Positions 8,763 through 19,227 of a stretch of 64,000 nucleotides of DNA are shown here, one piece after another; position 1 is the first letter of the stretch; the number at the start of each line of letters is the position of its first letter. The stretch spans positions 124,001 to 188,000 of the forward strand of contig JAIYAW010000002.1 in assembly GCA_027488835.1 (NCBI GenBank), in the 5' to 3' direction. The translations under genes were made by a program, and so were the position numbers. Source of the stretch: Bacteroidota bacterium. Its GTDB lineage: Bacteria > Bacteroidota > Bacteroidia > NS11-12g > UBA955. The notes beneath the pieces are model-generated. The model had not been told where the DNA came from, made no database searches, and saw nothing but the letters and a program-made list of their open reading frames with translations.

Positions 8763-9788
8763 TTAAAACAAAGTGTTTCCACCTGGTTTGTGCGAAATTC
8801 TCCCCAAATGACTGTAGGCCAAATGGGTAGCTTCACGACCTCTAGCGGTGCGCTGAATATATCCCTCCTGAATCAAGAAAGGCTCGTAAACCTCTTCAAT
8901 AGTGCCTGAATCTTCTCCAACGGCCGTAGCAATGGTGCCCAAGCCAACTGGGCCTCCTTTGAACTTATCAATAATGGTAGTAAGTATTTTATTGTCCATT
9001 TCATCCAAACCATTTGCATCTACATTCAAGGCCTGTAAGGCAAACTGAGCAATATCAAGGGTAATGGTACCGTTTCCTTTGATTTGGGCAAAATCGCGGG
9101 TTCTGCGCAACAAAGCATTGGCAATACGCGGCGTTCCACGACTTCTTCTCGCTATTTCAAAAGATGCGCTGTCTTCGATAGGGGTATTTAAAATACTAGA
9201 ACTACGCTGTACAATGGTGGTTAAAACTTCGGCGGTGTAGTATTCCAATCGACAATTGATACCAAAACGGGCCCTTAATGGAGCTGTTAACAATCCACTT
9301 CGGGTGGTTGCACCAACCAAAGTAAATGGCTGCAAAGAAATTTGAACACTTCTTGCATTTGGTCCGGTATCAATCATGATGTCAATGCGATAATCCTCCA
9401 TTGCAGAATATAAATACTCTTCAATGACAGGACTTAATCGGTGAATTTCATCAATGAAAAGCACATCGCCTTTTTGCAAATTGGTGAGCAAGCCAGCCAA
9501 ATCTCCTGGTTTTTCCAAAACAGGACCACTGGTAATTTTCATAGAACTCCCCATGGCATTGGCAACAATGTGACTCAAAGTTGTTTTACCCAAACCCGGA
9601 GGACCATGAAGTAAAATATGGTCTAGGGCTTCTTCTCTTAAACGGGCAGCTTCAACAAAGACTTTTAGGTTGTCTAAAATTTTTTCTTGCCCTGTAAAAT
9701 CGTCAAAACTCGCTGGTCTCAATACCTTTTCAAGGTCTTTATCGACATTGCTTAAATTGTCGTTTGAGGAATTGAGAATGGGATTCAT
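8763..9788 (-). CDS. ruvB: Holliday junction branch-migration ATPase RuvB
   Basis: The 341-residue AAA+ protein shows [12 protein letters not shown] near its N-terminus, Walker [10 protein letters not shown] (62-70), Walker B FIDEIH (111-116), sensor 1 near GATTR, and the C-terminal winged-helix end GFIQRTxRGR-like (here [13 protein letters not shown]). Length and order are those of canonical RuvB. The hexamer drives branch migration at recombination intermediates together with RuvA. ruvA and ruvC are not in this window. The gene lies two bases after dapA and 18 nt before queG, in a run of five minus-strand genes with overlaps or minimal spacing. Confidence 0.97.
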   Translation of the reverse strand: MNPILNSSNDNLSNVDKDLEKVLRPASFDDFTGQEKILDNLKVFVEAARLREEALDHILLHGPPGLGKTTLSHIVANAMGSSMKITSGPVLEKPGDLAGLLTNLQKGDVLFIDEIHRLSPVIEEYLYSAMEDYRIDIMIDTGPNARSVQISLQPFTLVGATTRSGLLTAPLRARFGINCRLEYYTAEVLTTIVQRSSSILNTPIEDSASFEIARRSRGTPRIANALLRRTRDFAQIKGNGTITLDIAQFALQALNVDANGLDEMDNKILTTIIDKFKGGPVGLGTIATAVGEDSGTIEEVYEPFLIQEGYIQRTARGREATHLAYSHLGRISHKPGGNTLF

Positions 9789-9790
9789 GA

Positions 9791-10659
9791 TTATAAAGAA
9801 TTTGCCAATCTACGAAGGTTGGCTTCAACGGTTGCGTTCACCGGCCATAGCGGTTGGCGAACCGCAGCGCCACACAAACCTTTTTCGTTTAGCATGGTTT
9901 TGATTCCTGAAGGACTTCCATCGGCAAAAATGGCAATGGCTGACTCCATGGTTTGGTAGTGCAACGATTTTGCTTCGTTCCACTGTCCCTCAAGACAAGC
10001 CTTCACCATTCCAGAAAACTGAACGGGAAAAGCGTGGTTGATCACAGATATCACCCCCGACGCACCGCAAACCATCATCGGCAAGGTTAGAGAATCATCT
10101 CCGCTAATTACCAAGAAATCAGCTGGTTTTTTGGCAATGATTTGCATCACTTGTTCAATGTTTCCAGATGCTTCTTTGGTGGCAACCACTTGCGGCAACT
10201 CAGCCAAACGCAATTGCGTTTCGGCGGTCATATTCATTCCTGTTCTGCCAGGAACATTGTAAATAATTATTGGCAAAGGAGTTACTTCACACAATGATTT
10301 GTAGTGCTGGTAAATGCCTTCTTGGTTTGGTTTGTTATAGTAAGGGCTCACCGATAAAATGGCACAAAAGCCAGACACATCGGTAGTTTGCATAAGGTGG
10401 CACACTTCGGCAGTGTTGTTACCACCAATACCCAAAACCAAAGGCAAACGACCTGCATTTGCCGTTTTAATGCATTCAATTACTGCAGTTTTTTCGTCAG
10501 ATGATAATGTTGCGCTTTCGCCCGTAGTTCCAAGAACCACCAAATAGTTTGTACCTCCGGCAATTTGTTGTTCAACAACGCGTGCAAGTGCATCAAAATC
10601 AATGCTGTAATCGTCTTTGAATGGAGTAATAAGTGCAACTCCGGTGCCTATAAGTTCTT

Positions 10660-10663
<4 letters not shown>
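9791..10663 (-). CDS. dapA: 4-hydroxy-tetrahydrodipicolinate synthase
   Basis: The 290-residue enzyme has the DapA signature [11 protein letters not shown] (about 44-54), the YNVPGRTG motif with Tyr136, and the Schiff-base lysine K163 in ATKEASGN. It condenses pyruvate with aspartate semialdehyde, the first committed step to diaminopimelate and lysine. The start overlaps the stop of the upstream DUF6913-like gene by four bases and ruvB begins two bases downstream, so translation is probably coupled along the operon. No lysine riboswitch or other leader is present, because the gene sits inside the operon. Confidence 0.95.
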
Positions 10664-13211
<2,548 letters not shown>

Positions 13212-13342
13212 TCAACGAAACTACAAAAAATAATTTGGTGGGAGTGAATGAGAAATATTGATTTTGCTTTGAGTTATTCACAATTGAAAGGTTTTATTAA
13301 ACAATTGAAAATTTATTGACAGAATAATATGTTTTTTGAAAC

Positions 13343-13849
13343 ATGGAATCTCAAAAAATCGCCCCAAACAGAGTGGTTAGTTTAAGCTATTCTCTGGCGT
13401 TGACAAATGGACAAATTGCCGATGAAGCAACCTCTACTGAACCATTGGTATTTATTCATGGCATTGGTCAAACCTTACCAGAATTTGACGCACGTATAGA
13501 AGGACTAAGCGTAGGCGAAGGATTTTCGTTCACATTAACTCCTGAGCAAGGATACGGCGAAATGGATCCTCGTTGGGTTGTTGAAATGGATAAATCTATT
13601 TTTGAGGGACCTGAAGTTCCTGCTGATATTCTTCAGTTGGGTGCAATGTTACCAATGCAAGACCAAGATGGCAATCCAATGGATGGCAAATTGGTTGAAA
13701 TTGGTTATGAAACGGTAAAATTGGATTTCAATCATCCTTTGGCTGGCGAATCATTGCATTTCACCGGAAAAGTTGAATCTGTTCGTGAAGCAACTGCCGA
13801 TGAACTAGACCACGGCCATGTTCATGGTCCAGGTGGGCATAATCATTAA
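13343..13849 (+). CDS. FKBP-type peptidyl-prolyl isomerase, SlyD-like
   Basis: The 168-residue protein begins with an FKBP strand (VVSLSYSLALTNGQIAD). PLVFIHGIGQTLPEFDARIEGL is the typical SlyD active-site segment, and a flap insertion follows. It ends in a short histidine-rich tail (HGHVHGPGGHNH) that could bind nickel or other metal. SlyD proteins are cytoplasmic prolyl isomerases and chaperones, some acting as metallochaperones. It stands alone, with an intrinsic terminator about 170 bp downstream after a repeat cluster. The upstream sequence has GTTTTTTG ending 5 nt before the ATG, the spacing seen at leaderless starts elsewhere here, but with two mismatches to the -7 consensus. Confidence 0.88.
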   Translation: MESQKIAPNRVVSLSYSLALTNGQIADEATSTEPLVFIHGIGQTLPEFDARIEGLSVGEGFSFTLTPEQGYGEMDPRWVVEMDKSIFEGPEVPADILQLGAMLPMQDQDGNPMDGKLVEIGYETVKLDFNHPLAGESLHFTGKVESVREATADELDHGHVHGPGGHNH

Positions 13850-13857
13850 AAGCACTT

Positions 13858-13980
13858 CGTGCGTTTAGACGAACTACGTTCGTTTAGGGCGTTTATAAAA
13901 GTTTAGACTTTAACTCATCGTTTCTTACCCTGGAATAAGTTGACACAAAGACTCAACCTTTATAAACTTTTATAAAGTCC
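13858..13980. repeat. Intergenic TTTATAAA-type repeat cluster (copy 1)
   Basis: Downstream of slyD, GTTTATAAAAG (from 13891) and CCTTTATAAACTTTTATAAAG (starting 13957) face each other and could form a long imperfect hairpin. The segment ACTCAACCTTTATAAAC also occurs almost unchanged near 15270. No open frame of note is present. Confidence 0.65.
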
Positions 13981-14011
13981 TTCTATCTCAATAAGCTTTT
14001 GAGTATAAAGC

Positions 14012-14047
14012 AAAAAAATGGCCAACTTTAGATTGGCCATTTTTTTA
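14012..14047. terminator. Bidirectional intrinsic terminator
   Basis: AATGGCCAA and TTGGCCATT form a perfect 9-bp stem around a 7-nt loop (14017-14041), flanked by an A-run on the left and a T-run on the right. It sits between the convergent slyD-like gene and the lipoprotein gene, so it can serve both. Confidence 0.9.
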
Positions 14048-14070
14048 TTTTTATAATAGTTTATTGTGAT

Positions 14071-14673
14071 TTATAGAACTAACGCTAAAAGTATAAAAAA
14101 CGCAGCGACATCAATAACTCCCAATATTAATCCTGCAATTGCCAATCCTTTTAGATTTTTATTTATACCAATTGCTCCAAAAACAATACCAAGAATTCCA
14201 AATAATATTCCTAAAAAGAATATACCCACAAATGAACATGCGATTGCTGTAATTCCCCAAGCTGCAGTATCACTTCCTCCGCCTGAAGATGTAACTTTTT
14301 TCTTCGGAAATAAGTTTGAGGCTTTCCAAGTTGATGGTTTTTTGATAGATATTTCAGAAGTTGTAATGGTTTTTTTATTGCCCAATTTTTGGATTTGTGC
14401 TTTACCCGAAGCAACAATGGGTTTTACTTCTGGTGATAAATTTGATTCGTTTTTTGCAATCACCTCATTCACAGTGATTGTTTCTTCTGATGCGTTTACA
14501 CTGTTTTTTGTTACAGTTGCAGTTTTTGCTGTTGAATTAGGTGTTTGAAAACCTTTGTTTTTTTCCATTCCCCAGCCACCACCAAAGGCAGTATATTTGG
14601 TTTGTGTGCTACAACCCGCAAATAAAATTGCCGTTGCTAAAATTCCCGTGAATAAGTAGTTGATTTTTTTCAT
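14071..14673 (-). CDS. Lipoprotein with C-terminal DUF4190-like membrane segment pair
   Basis: The 200-residue protein starts with a lipoprotein signal peptide (lipobox LFAG-C21). A Ser/Thr/Lys-rich linker (about 30-125) follows, and a C-terminal hydrophobic hairpin (about 133-200, WGITAIACSFVGIFF and LAIAGLILGVIDVAAF) resembles DUF4190. A lipid anchor plus two C-terminal membrane helices suggests an inner-membrane protein with a periplasmic linker. The function is unknown. A -7 box TAGTTTTG (14697-14704, minus strand) lies 24 nt upstream. It is divergent from the XRE regulator gene, which might control it. Confidence 0.75.
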   Translation of the reverse strand: MKKINYLFTGILATAILFAGCSTQTKYTAFGGGWGMEKNKGFQTPNSTAKTATVTKNSVNASEETITVNEVIAKNESNLSPEVKPIVASGKAQIQKLGNKKTITTSEISIKKPSTWKASNLFPKKKVTSSGGGSDTAAWGITAIACSFVGIFFLGILFGILGIVFGAIGINKNLKGLAIAGLILGVIDVAAFFILLALVL

Positions 14674-14696
14674 AGTTTTATAAATATATGTTTGTG

Positions 14697-14704
14697 CAAA
14701 ACTA
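14697..14704 (-). promoter_or_regulatory. Candidate -7 element for the lipoprotein gene
   Basis: On the minus strand TAGTTTTG matches TAnnTTTG. It faces the divergent box at 14789-14796, so the two promoters share a short intergenic region in which the XRE regulator could act on both. Confidence 0.45.
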
Positions 14705-14788
14705 TGATTTACTAATACTTATGTTTACTATTGTATTGTTTAATATATTATTGTAATTGATTTTTTATCACTATTAATGATAAAATGT

Positions 14789-14796
14789 TAAATTTG
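14789..14796 (+). promoter_or_regulatory. Candidate -7 element for the XRE regulator gene
   Basis: TAAATTTG matches TAnnTTTG, 24 nt before the ATG at 14820. The stretch just upstream (ATCACTATTAATGATAAA) contains an imperfect ATCA/TGAT inverted repeat that could be an operator. Confidence 0.45.
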
Positions 14797-14819
14797 TTAT
14801 TCAATAATTGAATCTAACT

Positions 14820-15191
14820 ATGAATACCTCACTTAAAATAAAGAAATACAGAGAATTGAAAAACTACACCCAAGAATACATGGCTGAAAAATTAGATATT
14901 TCTCAAAATACGTATTCTAAAATTGAAAATGGAGGAATTAAACTTACCGTAGATAGATTGAAACAGATTTCAGATATTCTAGAAACTCCTGTTGAGGAAC
15001 TGATAAATGCAGAAAATCAAGTTTTTAATTTTCATAACTCCAACATTGAGAAATTTTATGGGTACATTGAAAGTCTTCATGAAGACAATAAAGAGCTCAC
15101 AATGACAACCATAAAAATATTAAACGATCAATTGACATACCTTCAAAAGGAAAATGAACGATTGTTAACTTTAGTAGAAAAAAATAAATAA
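14820..15191 (+). CDS. XRE/Cro-type HTH transcriptional regulator
   Basis: The 123-residue protein has an N-terminal lambda-repressor-like HTH (about 3-60: LKIKKYRELKNYTQEYMAEK, then SQNTYSKIENG). A C-terminal helical segment (about 75-123) with a heptad-like pattern (LHEDNKEL, LTYLQKENERLLTLVEK) is likely a coiled-coil dimer interface. An in-frame TTG at 14808 would add four residues; I prefer the ATG. It resembles small Bacteroidota regulators that control neighbouring genes. The divergent lipoprotein gene is the obvious candidate target, though that is inference. Confidence 0.85.
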   Translation: MNTSLKIKKYRELKNYTQEYMAEKLDISQNTYSKIENGGIKLTVDRLKQISDILETPVEELINAENQVFNFHNSNIEKFYGYIESLHEDNKELTMTTIKILNDQLTYLQKENERLLTLVEKNK

Positions 15192-15330
15192 TAACTGTTG
15201 ACGGCTATCGCCTGTTGACAGCTTCGCTAGTTTACGCTTCGCTGGTTTATACTTTGTAAATACTGTGAAACTCAACTTTTATAAACGCTTATAAACCTTC
15301 ATAAACCCTTATAAACCTTAGCATTCCCAA
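15192..15330. repeat. TTTATAAAC tandem 10-mer cluster (copy 2), left of dnaE2-like gene
   Basis: From about 15279 to 15320 a 10-nt unit (TTATAAACCY) is repeated four times with small changes. To its left, GCTTCGCTRGTTTA occurs twice in tandem (15223-15252). The order relative to copy 3 at 18461 is inverted, so the repeats flank the polymerase gene facing each other. Confidence 0.75.
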
Positions 15331-18300
15331 CTATACCCTCGGATCTATAAATACCCCTAACTTCTCCATCTTACTGACCTCAATGTTGTAAACGCCGAAG
15401 TCTACCGTGATTTGGCCCCAAATGCGATAAACGCCTCTTCCCTTAAATGGGTAACGTGAAACAATTTGTGGAAAATGGATGCTGTCGAAAAAGTAGCCAT
15501 CCCGATCTATCCACGTGCCAAAATTCATTTCCTTGCCACCAATGGTACGCGTTGGTTTCACCGTAACCAAATATCCCTCAATAAAAATAGACTTGTTGAG
15601 CATCCTTTTAAAATGTTTTGCCCTCACTTCGGAATTGGGAATGTCTTGCGGTGCCACAAGGTCAAACGGACTGCACAGCGAAAACCCAAGGAATTCGCGT
15701 TGGTCAATGGCAATTTCTACCCAAGAATCTTCTAGCGGAGGAAGGGTATACGATTTGGGTTGCTCTTCAAATAGTTTGGTAGATACCATGGTCGTCTTTT
15801 TTTGTCCGTAGTAAGCATGAGCTTCCCACAAAAGGGCTTTGCGCGATTGTCCGGTAAACCGAAACGCCCCAATTTGAATGAGCAGTTTCAATTGTTCGAG
15901 TCCGGGTTCTACGCGTTCTTTAAAGTCGAATAAACTGTCGAAAGGCTTCTCGCGTTGTGCAATGAATAACTTCTCAGCGCATTTTTGTTCCAAACTTTGA
16001 ATCAATCCAAATCCCAACCAAATATTTTTGCCTTCAATTCGGGTCAAAAACCTGCTGTGATTTACGCAGGGTGCCTCCACGTTTCCGCCACACATTCTTG
16101 CGGCATGTACATAGAACTCAGTTCTATAAAATCCCCCAAAATTATTAATGACAGCCACATAAAATTCCAATGGATAATAGGCCTTCAAATGTAAACTCTG
16201 ATAACTTTCAACGGCGTAACTGGCACTATGTCCTTTTGCAAAGCTATAACCGGCAAAACTTTCAATTTGTTTCCATACTTCTTCAATGAGTTGGCGGGGA
16301 TGTCCCTTTTCTTGTGCCTTTTCATAAAATTGCTCTTGTACCTTCACGAATTCGGCCTTGCTTCTGAATTTCCCACTCATGCCTCTTCTGAGCACATCGC
16401 TTTCCGATAGTCCGAGTCCTGCAAAAATATGCGCCACCCGAATCACGTCTTCTTGATACACCATAATGCCATACGTTTCGGGCATAATTTCATGCAAAAC
16501 AGGATGGGCTTCTTTGCGCTTTTCTTCGTGAATATGCCGCTCAATAAAAGTACGCATCATGCCACTTCTGGCAACGCCAGGCCGAATGACACTGCTAGCC
16601 GCAACCAAGGTTAAATAATCTTTGCACTTGAGTTTTGTAAGCAATTGCCGCATGGCAGGACTTTCCACATAAAAGCAACCCATGGTATGTCCTGTTTCAA
16701 TGATTTTTGCAATTTTAGGATCGTTTTTGAACGTTTGAATTTGGTGTGCATCCACATCAATTCCTTGGTTTTCTTTGATATAAATTACGGCGTCTTTGAT
16801 GTGTCCAAGGCCACGTTGGCTTAAGATATCGTATTTTGCTAAGCCCAAATCTTCTGCTTCTAGCATGCTAAATTGCACGGTTGGAAATCCTTTGGGAGGC
16901 ATTTCTAACGCAGAATAATGGTACATGCTTTTCTCTGAAATGATAATTCCCCCAACATGAATACTTCTATAGTTTGGCAGGTTGTGAATTTTCTGTGCAT
17001 GCCTTAACAATTCGGTGTAGAGCGATTCTTTTTCTTCGGGAGGGATTTCTCCGGTGAGTGCTGTTTTGGGTTTCCAATCGCGGTTTCGCTGACCTATACC
17101 AGGCGTACTATAAATGGAGTCGCTGTTGGTGGAATATTCCTCAAAGTTTGCATTGCCATAATAGGTAGGACGTTCAAGCAAACTGTCGATTTCGGCTTTG
17201 GGCAATCCATACACCTTTCCAAGTTCTCTAACCACTGCATTGCTTTGGAAAGTGTTGTAAGTACCCACCAACGCCGCATGGTCTTTGCCGTATTTGTTTA
17301 TGATATAACCAGTTACCTCGTCGCGGTCTTGCCACGAAAAATCAAGATCAAAATCGGGCGGGCTACTTCTAAACGGGTTGATAAATCGTTCGAAGTATAG
17401 ATCCAAATCAATGGGATCAACATCGGTGATATTCAGGCAGTAAGCCACCATGCTATTGGCGCCGCTCCCTCGTCCTACATGGAAAAATCCCTTTTCTTGT
17501 GCAAACCTGCAAATGTCCCAGTTAATCAAAAAGTAGGGCGTAAATCCCAGTTCATAAATGAGTTTCATTTCTTTTTCAAGCCTCACTGTGGTGTCGTACG
17601 TATAATTTGGGTAGCGGTATTTGAGTCCCTCAAAAGCCAACTCCCGCAGCATTCTATAATCTTTGTCGGGATCTCCGGTAAACGATTTTTTATTTTGGGG
17701 GACAGAAAATTCGAATTGCCAGTGGTTGTGTTGAAGGAGTTCATTGGCGTTTTGCAGGAGAATGGGGGTGTCTTTGAATTCATTTAAAAGGCTAACAATG
17801 GGGGTAAATAAATCGGATTTGAAAGCTGTTTGATGCGGTTTTAATTTGGTGATCAAACAATTTTGGTCAATGCAACGCAGAAGGGTATGGGTATGCAAAT
17901 CGTCGATATTTCGGAGGGTGGCTCTTTGATATGCTAACAAACGTGTGTTGGCATTTTTCCACGGAGACGACCTTAGTTTTCGTAAATCTGGTTGCGAAAC
18001 CCCAATGTAGGCGTGCTGTGGAATATCTTTCGGTCTAAGTCCCTCCACCTTAAAAAACGGATAAATACAATCTACGTCGTTTAATTTGGGTGCAAGAATC
18101 GGGAAGGGTTGGTGTTGCAAGAGGTATTCCGATAAAAAAGCGTTGATACTGGCAAATCCGCTGTGCGATTTAGAAATGAGGAGGTAGAGAATTTCATTTT
18201 GATTTCGAACTTCCACGCCAAGCAGGGGAATGATATTGGGATGTTTTTGTGCTTCATGCATAAAATTACAGGCTCCACTCACATTGTTGATGTCGGCCAA

Positions 18301-18417
18301 TAGGATGGTAAAGGGGCTTTTGAGGGATTCTGCTTGTGTTACTGCCCAACGAACAATGTCTTCGGGACTCACTAGTCCGTACCGTAAACTAAAGTAAGAA
18401 TGTGCATGGTAAATCAT
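15331..18417 (-). CDS. DNA polymerase III alpha-subunit paralogue (DnaE2/ImuC-like)
   Basis: The 1028-residue C-family polymerase has an N-terminal PHP domain (HAHSYFSLRYG, residues 4-14), the catalytic aspartates in PPDFDLDFSW (about 353-360), the fingers region with VGRGSGANS, a tandem HhH-like part and a short C-terminal OB-like part. It lacks the long tau-binding tail of replicative DnaE (about 1150-1450 residues in this phylum), so it fits the shorter error-prone or mutasome type. The usual partners imuA and imuB are not adjacent. It is a single-gene unit flanked on both sides by inverted TTTATAAAC repeat clusters. No LexA-type box is evident upstream. DnaE2-like is inferred from length; the polymerase family is certain. 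Confidence 0.88.
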   Translation of the reverse strand: MIYHAHSYFSLRYGLVSPEDIVRWAVTQAESLKSPFTILLADINNVSGACNFMHEAQKHPNIIPLLGVEVRNQNEILYLLISKSHSGFASINAFLSEYLLQHQPFPILAPKLNDVDCIYPFFKVEGLRPKDIPQHAYIGVSQPDLRKLRSSPWKNANTRLLAYQRATLRNIDDLHTHTLLRCIDQNCLITKLKPHQTAFKSDLFTPIVSLLNEFKDTPILLQNANELLQHNHWQFEFSVPQNKKSFTGDPDKDYRMLRELAFEGLKYRYPNYTYDTTVRLEKEMKLIYELGFTPYFLINWDICRFAQEKGFFHVGRGSGANSMVAYCLNITDVDPIDLDLYFERFINPFRSSPPDFDLDFSWQDRDEVTGYIINKYGKDHAALVGTYNTFQSNAVVRELGKVYGLPKAEIDSLLERPTYYGNANFEEYSTNSDSIYSTPGIGQRNRDWKPKTALTGEIPPEEKESLYTELLRHAQKIHNLPNYRSIHVGGIIISEKSMYHYSALEMPPKGFPTVQFSMLEAEDLGLAKYDILSQRGLGHIKDAVIYIKENQGIDVDAHQIQTFKNDPKIAKIIETGHTMGCFYVESPAMRQLLTKLKCKDYLTLVAASSVIRPGVARSGMMRTFIERHIHEEKRKEAHPVLHEIMPETYGIMVYQEDVIRVAHIFAGLGLSESDVLRRGMSGKFRSKAEFVKVQEQFYEKAQEKGHPRQLIEEVWKQIESFAGYSFAKGHSASYAVESYQSLHLKAYYPLEFYVAVINNFGGFYRTEFYVHAARMCGGNVEAPCVNHSRFLTRIEGKNIWLGFGLIQSLEQKCAEKLFIAQREKPFDSLFDFKERVEPGLEQLKLLIQIGAFRFTGQSRKALLWEAHAYYGQKKTTMVSTKLFEEQPKSYTLPPLEDSWVEIAIDQREFLGFSLCSPFDLVAPQDIPNSEVRAKHFKRMLNKSIFIEGYLVTVKPTRTIGGKEMNFGTWIDRDGYFFDSIHFPQIVSRYPFKGRGVYRIWGQITVDFGVYNIEVSKMEKLGVFIDPRV

Positions 18418-18460
18418 TTTGTTAAAAATATTGACAATTAATTGGCAACAATATAAGCAA

Positions 18461-18537
18461 AAAGGTTTATAAAGGTTTATAAAAGTTTATGAAAGTTTAG
18501 GGGGATTGGTTTTTAAGGTTTATAAAAGTTTTTAGTA
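18461..18537. repeat. AGGTTTATAA tandem 10-mer cluster (copy 3), right of dnaE2-like gene
   Basis: AAAGGTTTAT occurs twice in tandem at 18461-18480 and is followed by AAAAGTTTAT and GAAAGTTTAG, keeping a 10-nt period. A further GGTTTATAAAAG lies at about 18518-18529. It is the reverse complement of the unit at 15279-15320. The rest of 18418-18709 holds no open frame that I can support. Confidence 0.75.
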
Positions 18538-18685
18538 GGGGTTGTAAAAAAATACGAGAAGTTTTGTAAAAGATTTAGAGGTTTATTTATACAAACTGTG
18601 GCCATTAAATCAAATGCTTACAATGGCTTAAGGAATTTCATTAAATAAATAAAGAAATGACTTGCGGAAGGGTGGGTTTGTGGTG

Positions 18686-18693
18686 TAACTTTG
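18686..18693 (+). promoter_or_regulatory. Candidate -7 element for the 56-aa and DCC genes
   Basis: TAACTTTG matches TAnnTTTG, 17 nt before the ATG at 18710, and supports transcription of the small gene together with the DCC protein gene. Confidence 0.5.
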
Positions 18694-18709
18694 TTAATAT
18701 CACAAAACG

Positions 18710-18880
18710 ATGCAAGAAAAACCAAAGTTAGAACGGCAGTATCTCAATGATTTCCATAAGAAGAGTAGTGAGGCATCAATGAAGGTGGTGGAGCAATTGT
18801 CGAAGCGTGCTTACACTTGGGAAGAAATGTATGAACAAACAAAACGCAAAACCAAAGGCAAGATCGGCAGAAGATCATGA
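18710..18880 (+). CDS. Small basic protein, 56 aa, overlapping the DCC gene
   Basis: I read this frame directly; it is too short for most ORF filters. It starts MQEKPKLERQYLNDFHKKSS and ends KTKGKIGRRS, with many Lys and Arg and a likely single helix. The stop codon overlaps the start of the following DCC-family gene in an ATGA arrangement, and a -7 box lies 17 nt upstream of its ATG. Together these argue for a real gene in a two-gene operon. The family and function are not recognised. Confidence 0.6.
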   Translation: MQEKPKLERQYLNDFHKKSSEASMKVVEQLSKRAYTWEEMYEQTKRKTKGKIGRRS

Positions 18881-19227
18881 AAACCGTATACTTCGATGGC
18901 GTTTGTAACCTTTGTAATGGCTGGGTGCGGTTTTTAACACGGCACGACAAACAAAAGAAACTTGAATATGCTTCTTTACAATCGGAGCAGGCAAAAAAGG
19001 TTTTTCAAAATCATCCAGAACTACTAAATCTTAATACCATTGTTTTTGATAACAACGGACGGTTCTACACGCAATCTGATGCAGTTCTCCTCATTTTTAA
19101 AGAGTTGGGATGGCCTTATTCTTGGGTTTATGTATTGAAAATTATTCCCAAATTCATTAGAAATAAAGTGTATTCCTGGGTTGCCAAAAACCGATATAGG
19201 TGGTTTGGGACGTGTGAACTTAATTAG
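18877..19227 (+). CDS. DCC-family thiol-disulfide oxidoreductase (DUF393)
   Basis: The 116-residue protein starts with the family hallmark VYFDGVCNLCNGWV, placing a CxxC pair at Cys10 and Cys13. A thioredoxin-like fold follows with YASLQSEQAK and the characteristic YTQSDAVLLI segment (about 65-75). DCC proteins are predicted thiol-disulfide oxidoreductases of unknown partner. The start overlaps the 56-codon gene by four bases. Its stop overlaps the stop of the convergent adaptor-protein gene by eight bases, so no terminator separates them. Confidence 0.88.
   Translation: MKTVYFDGVCNLCNGWVRFLTRHDKQKKLEYASLQSEQAKKVFQNHPELLNLNTIVFDNNGRFYTQSDAVLLIFKELGWPYSWVYVLKIIPKFIRNKVYSWVAKNRYRWFGTCELN

Noticed and set aside
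14066-14548. A 160-codon open frame on the plus strand across the lipoprotein gene
   Set aside because: It mirrors the minus-strand lipoprotein gene, which has a lipobox and promoter; the plus frame has neither and runs directly out of a terminator stem.
15279-15320. Possible CRISPR array
   Set aside because: The repeats are only 10 nt, without spacers, and degenerate; no cas gene is nearby.
13858-18709. Prophage or integrated plasmid
   Set aside because: No integrase, transposase, structural phage gene or attachment-site duplication is visible; only repeats and three ordinary genes.
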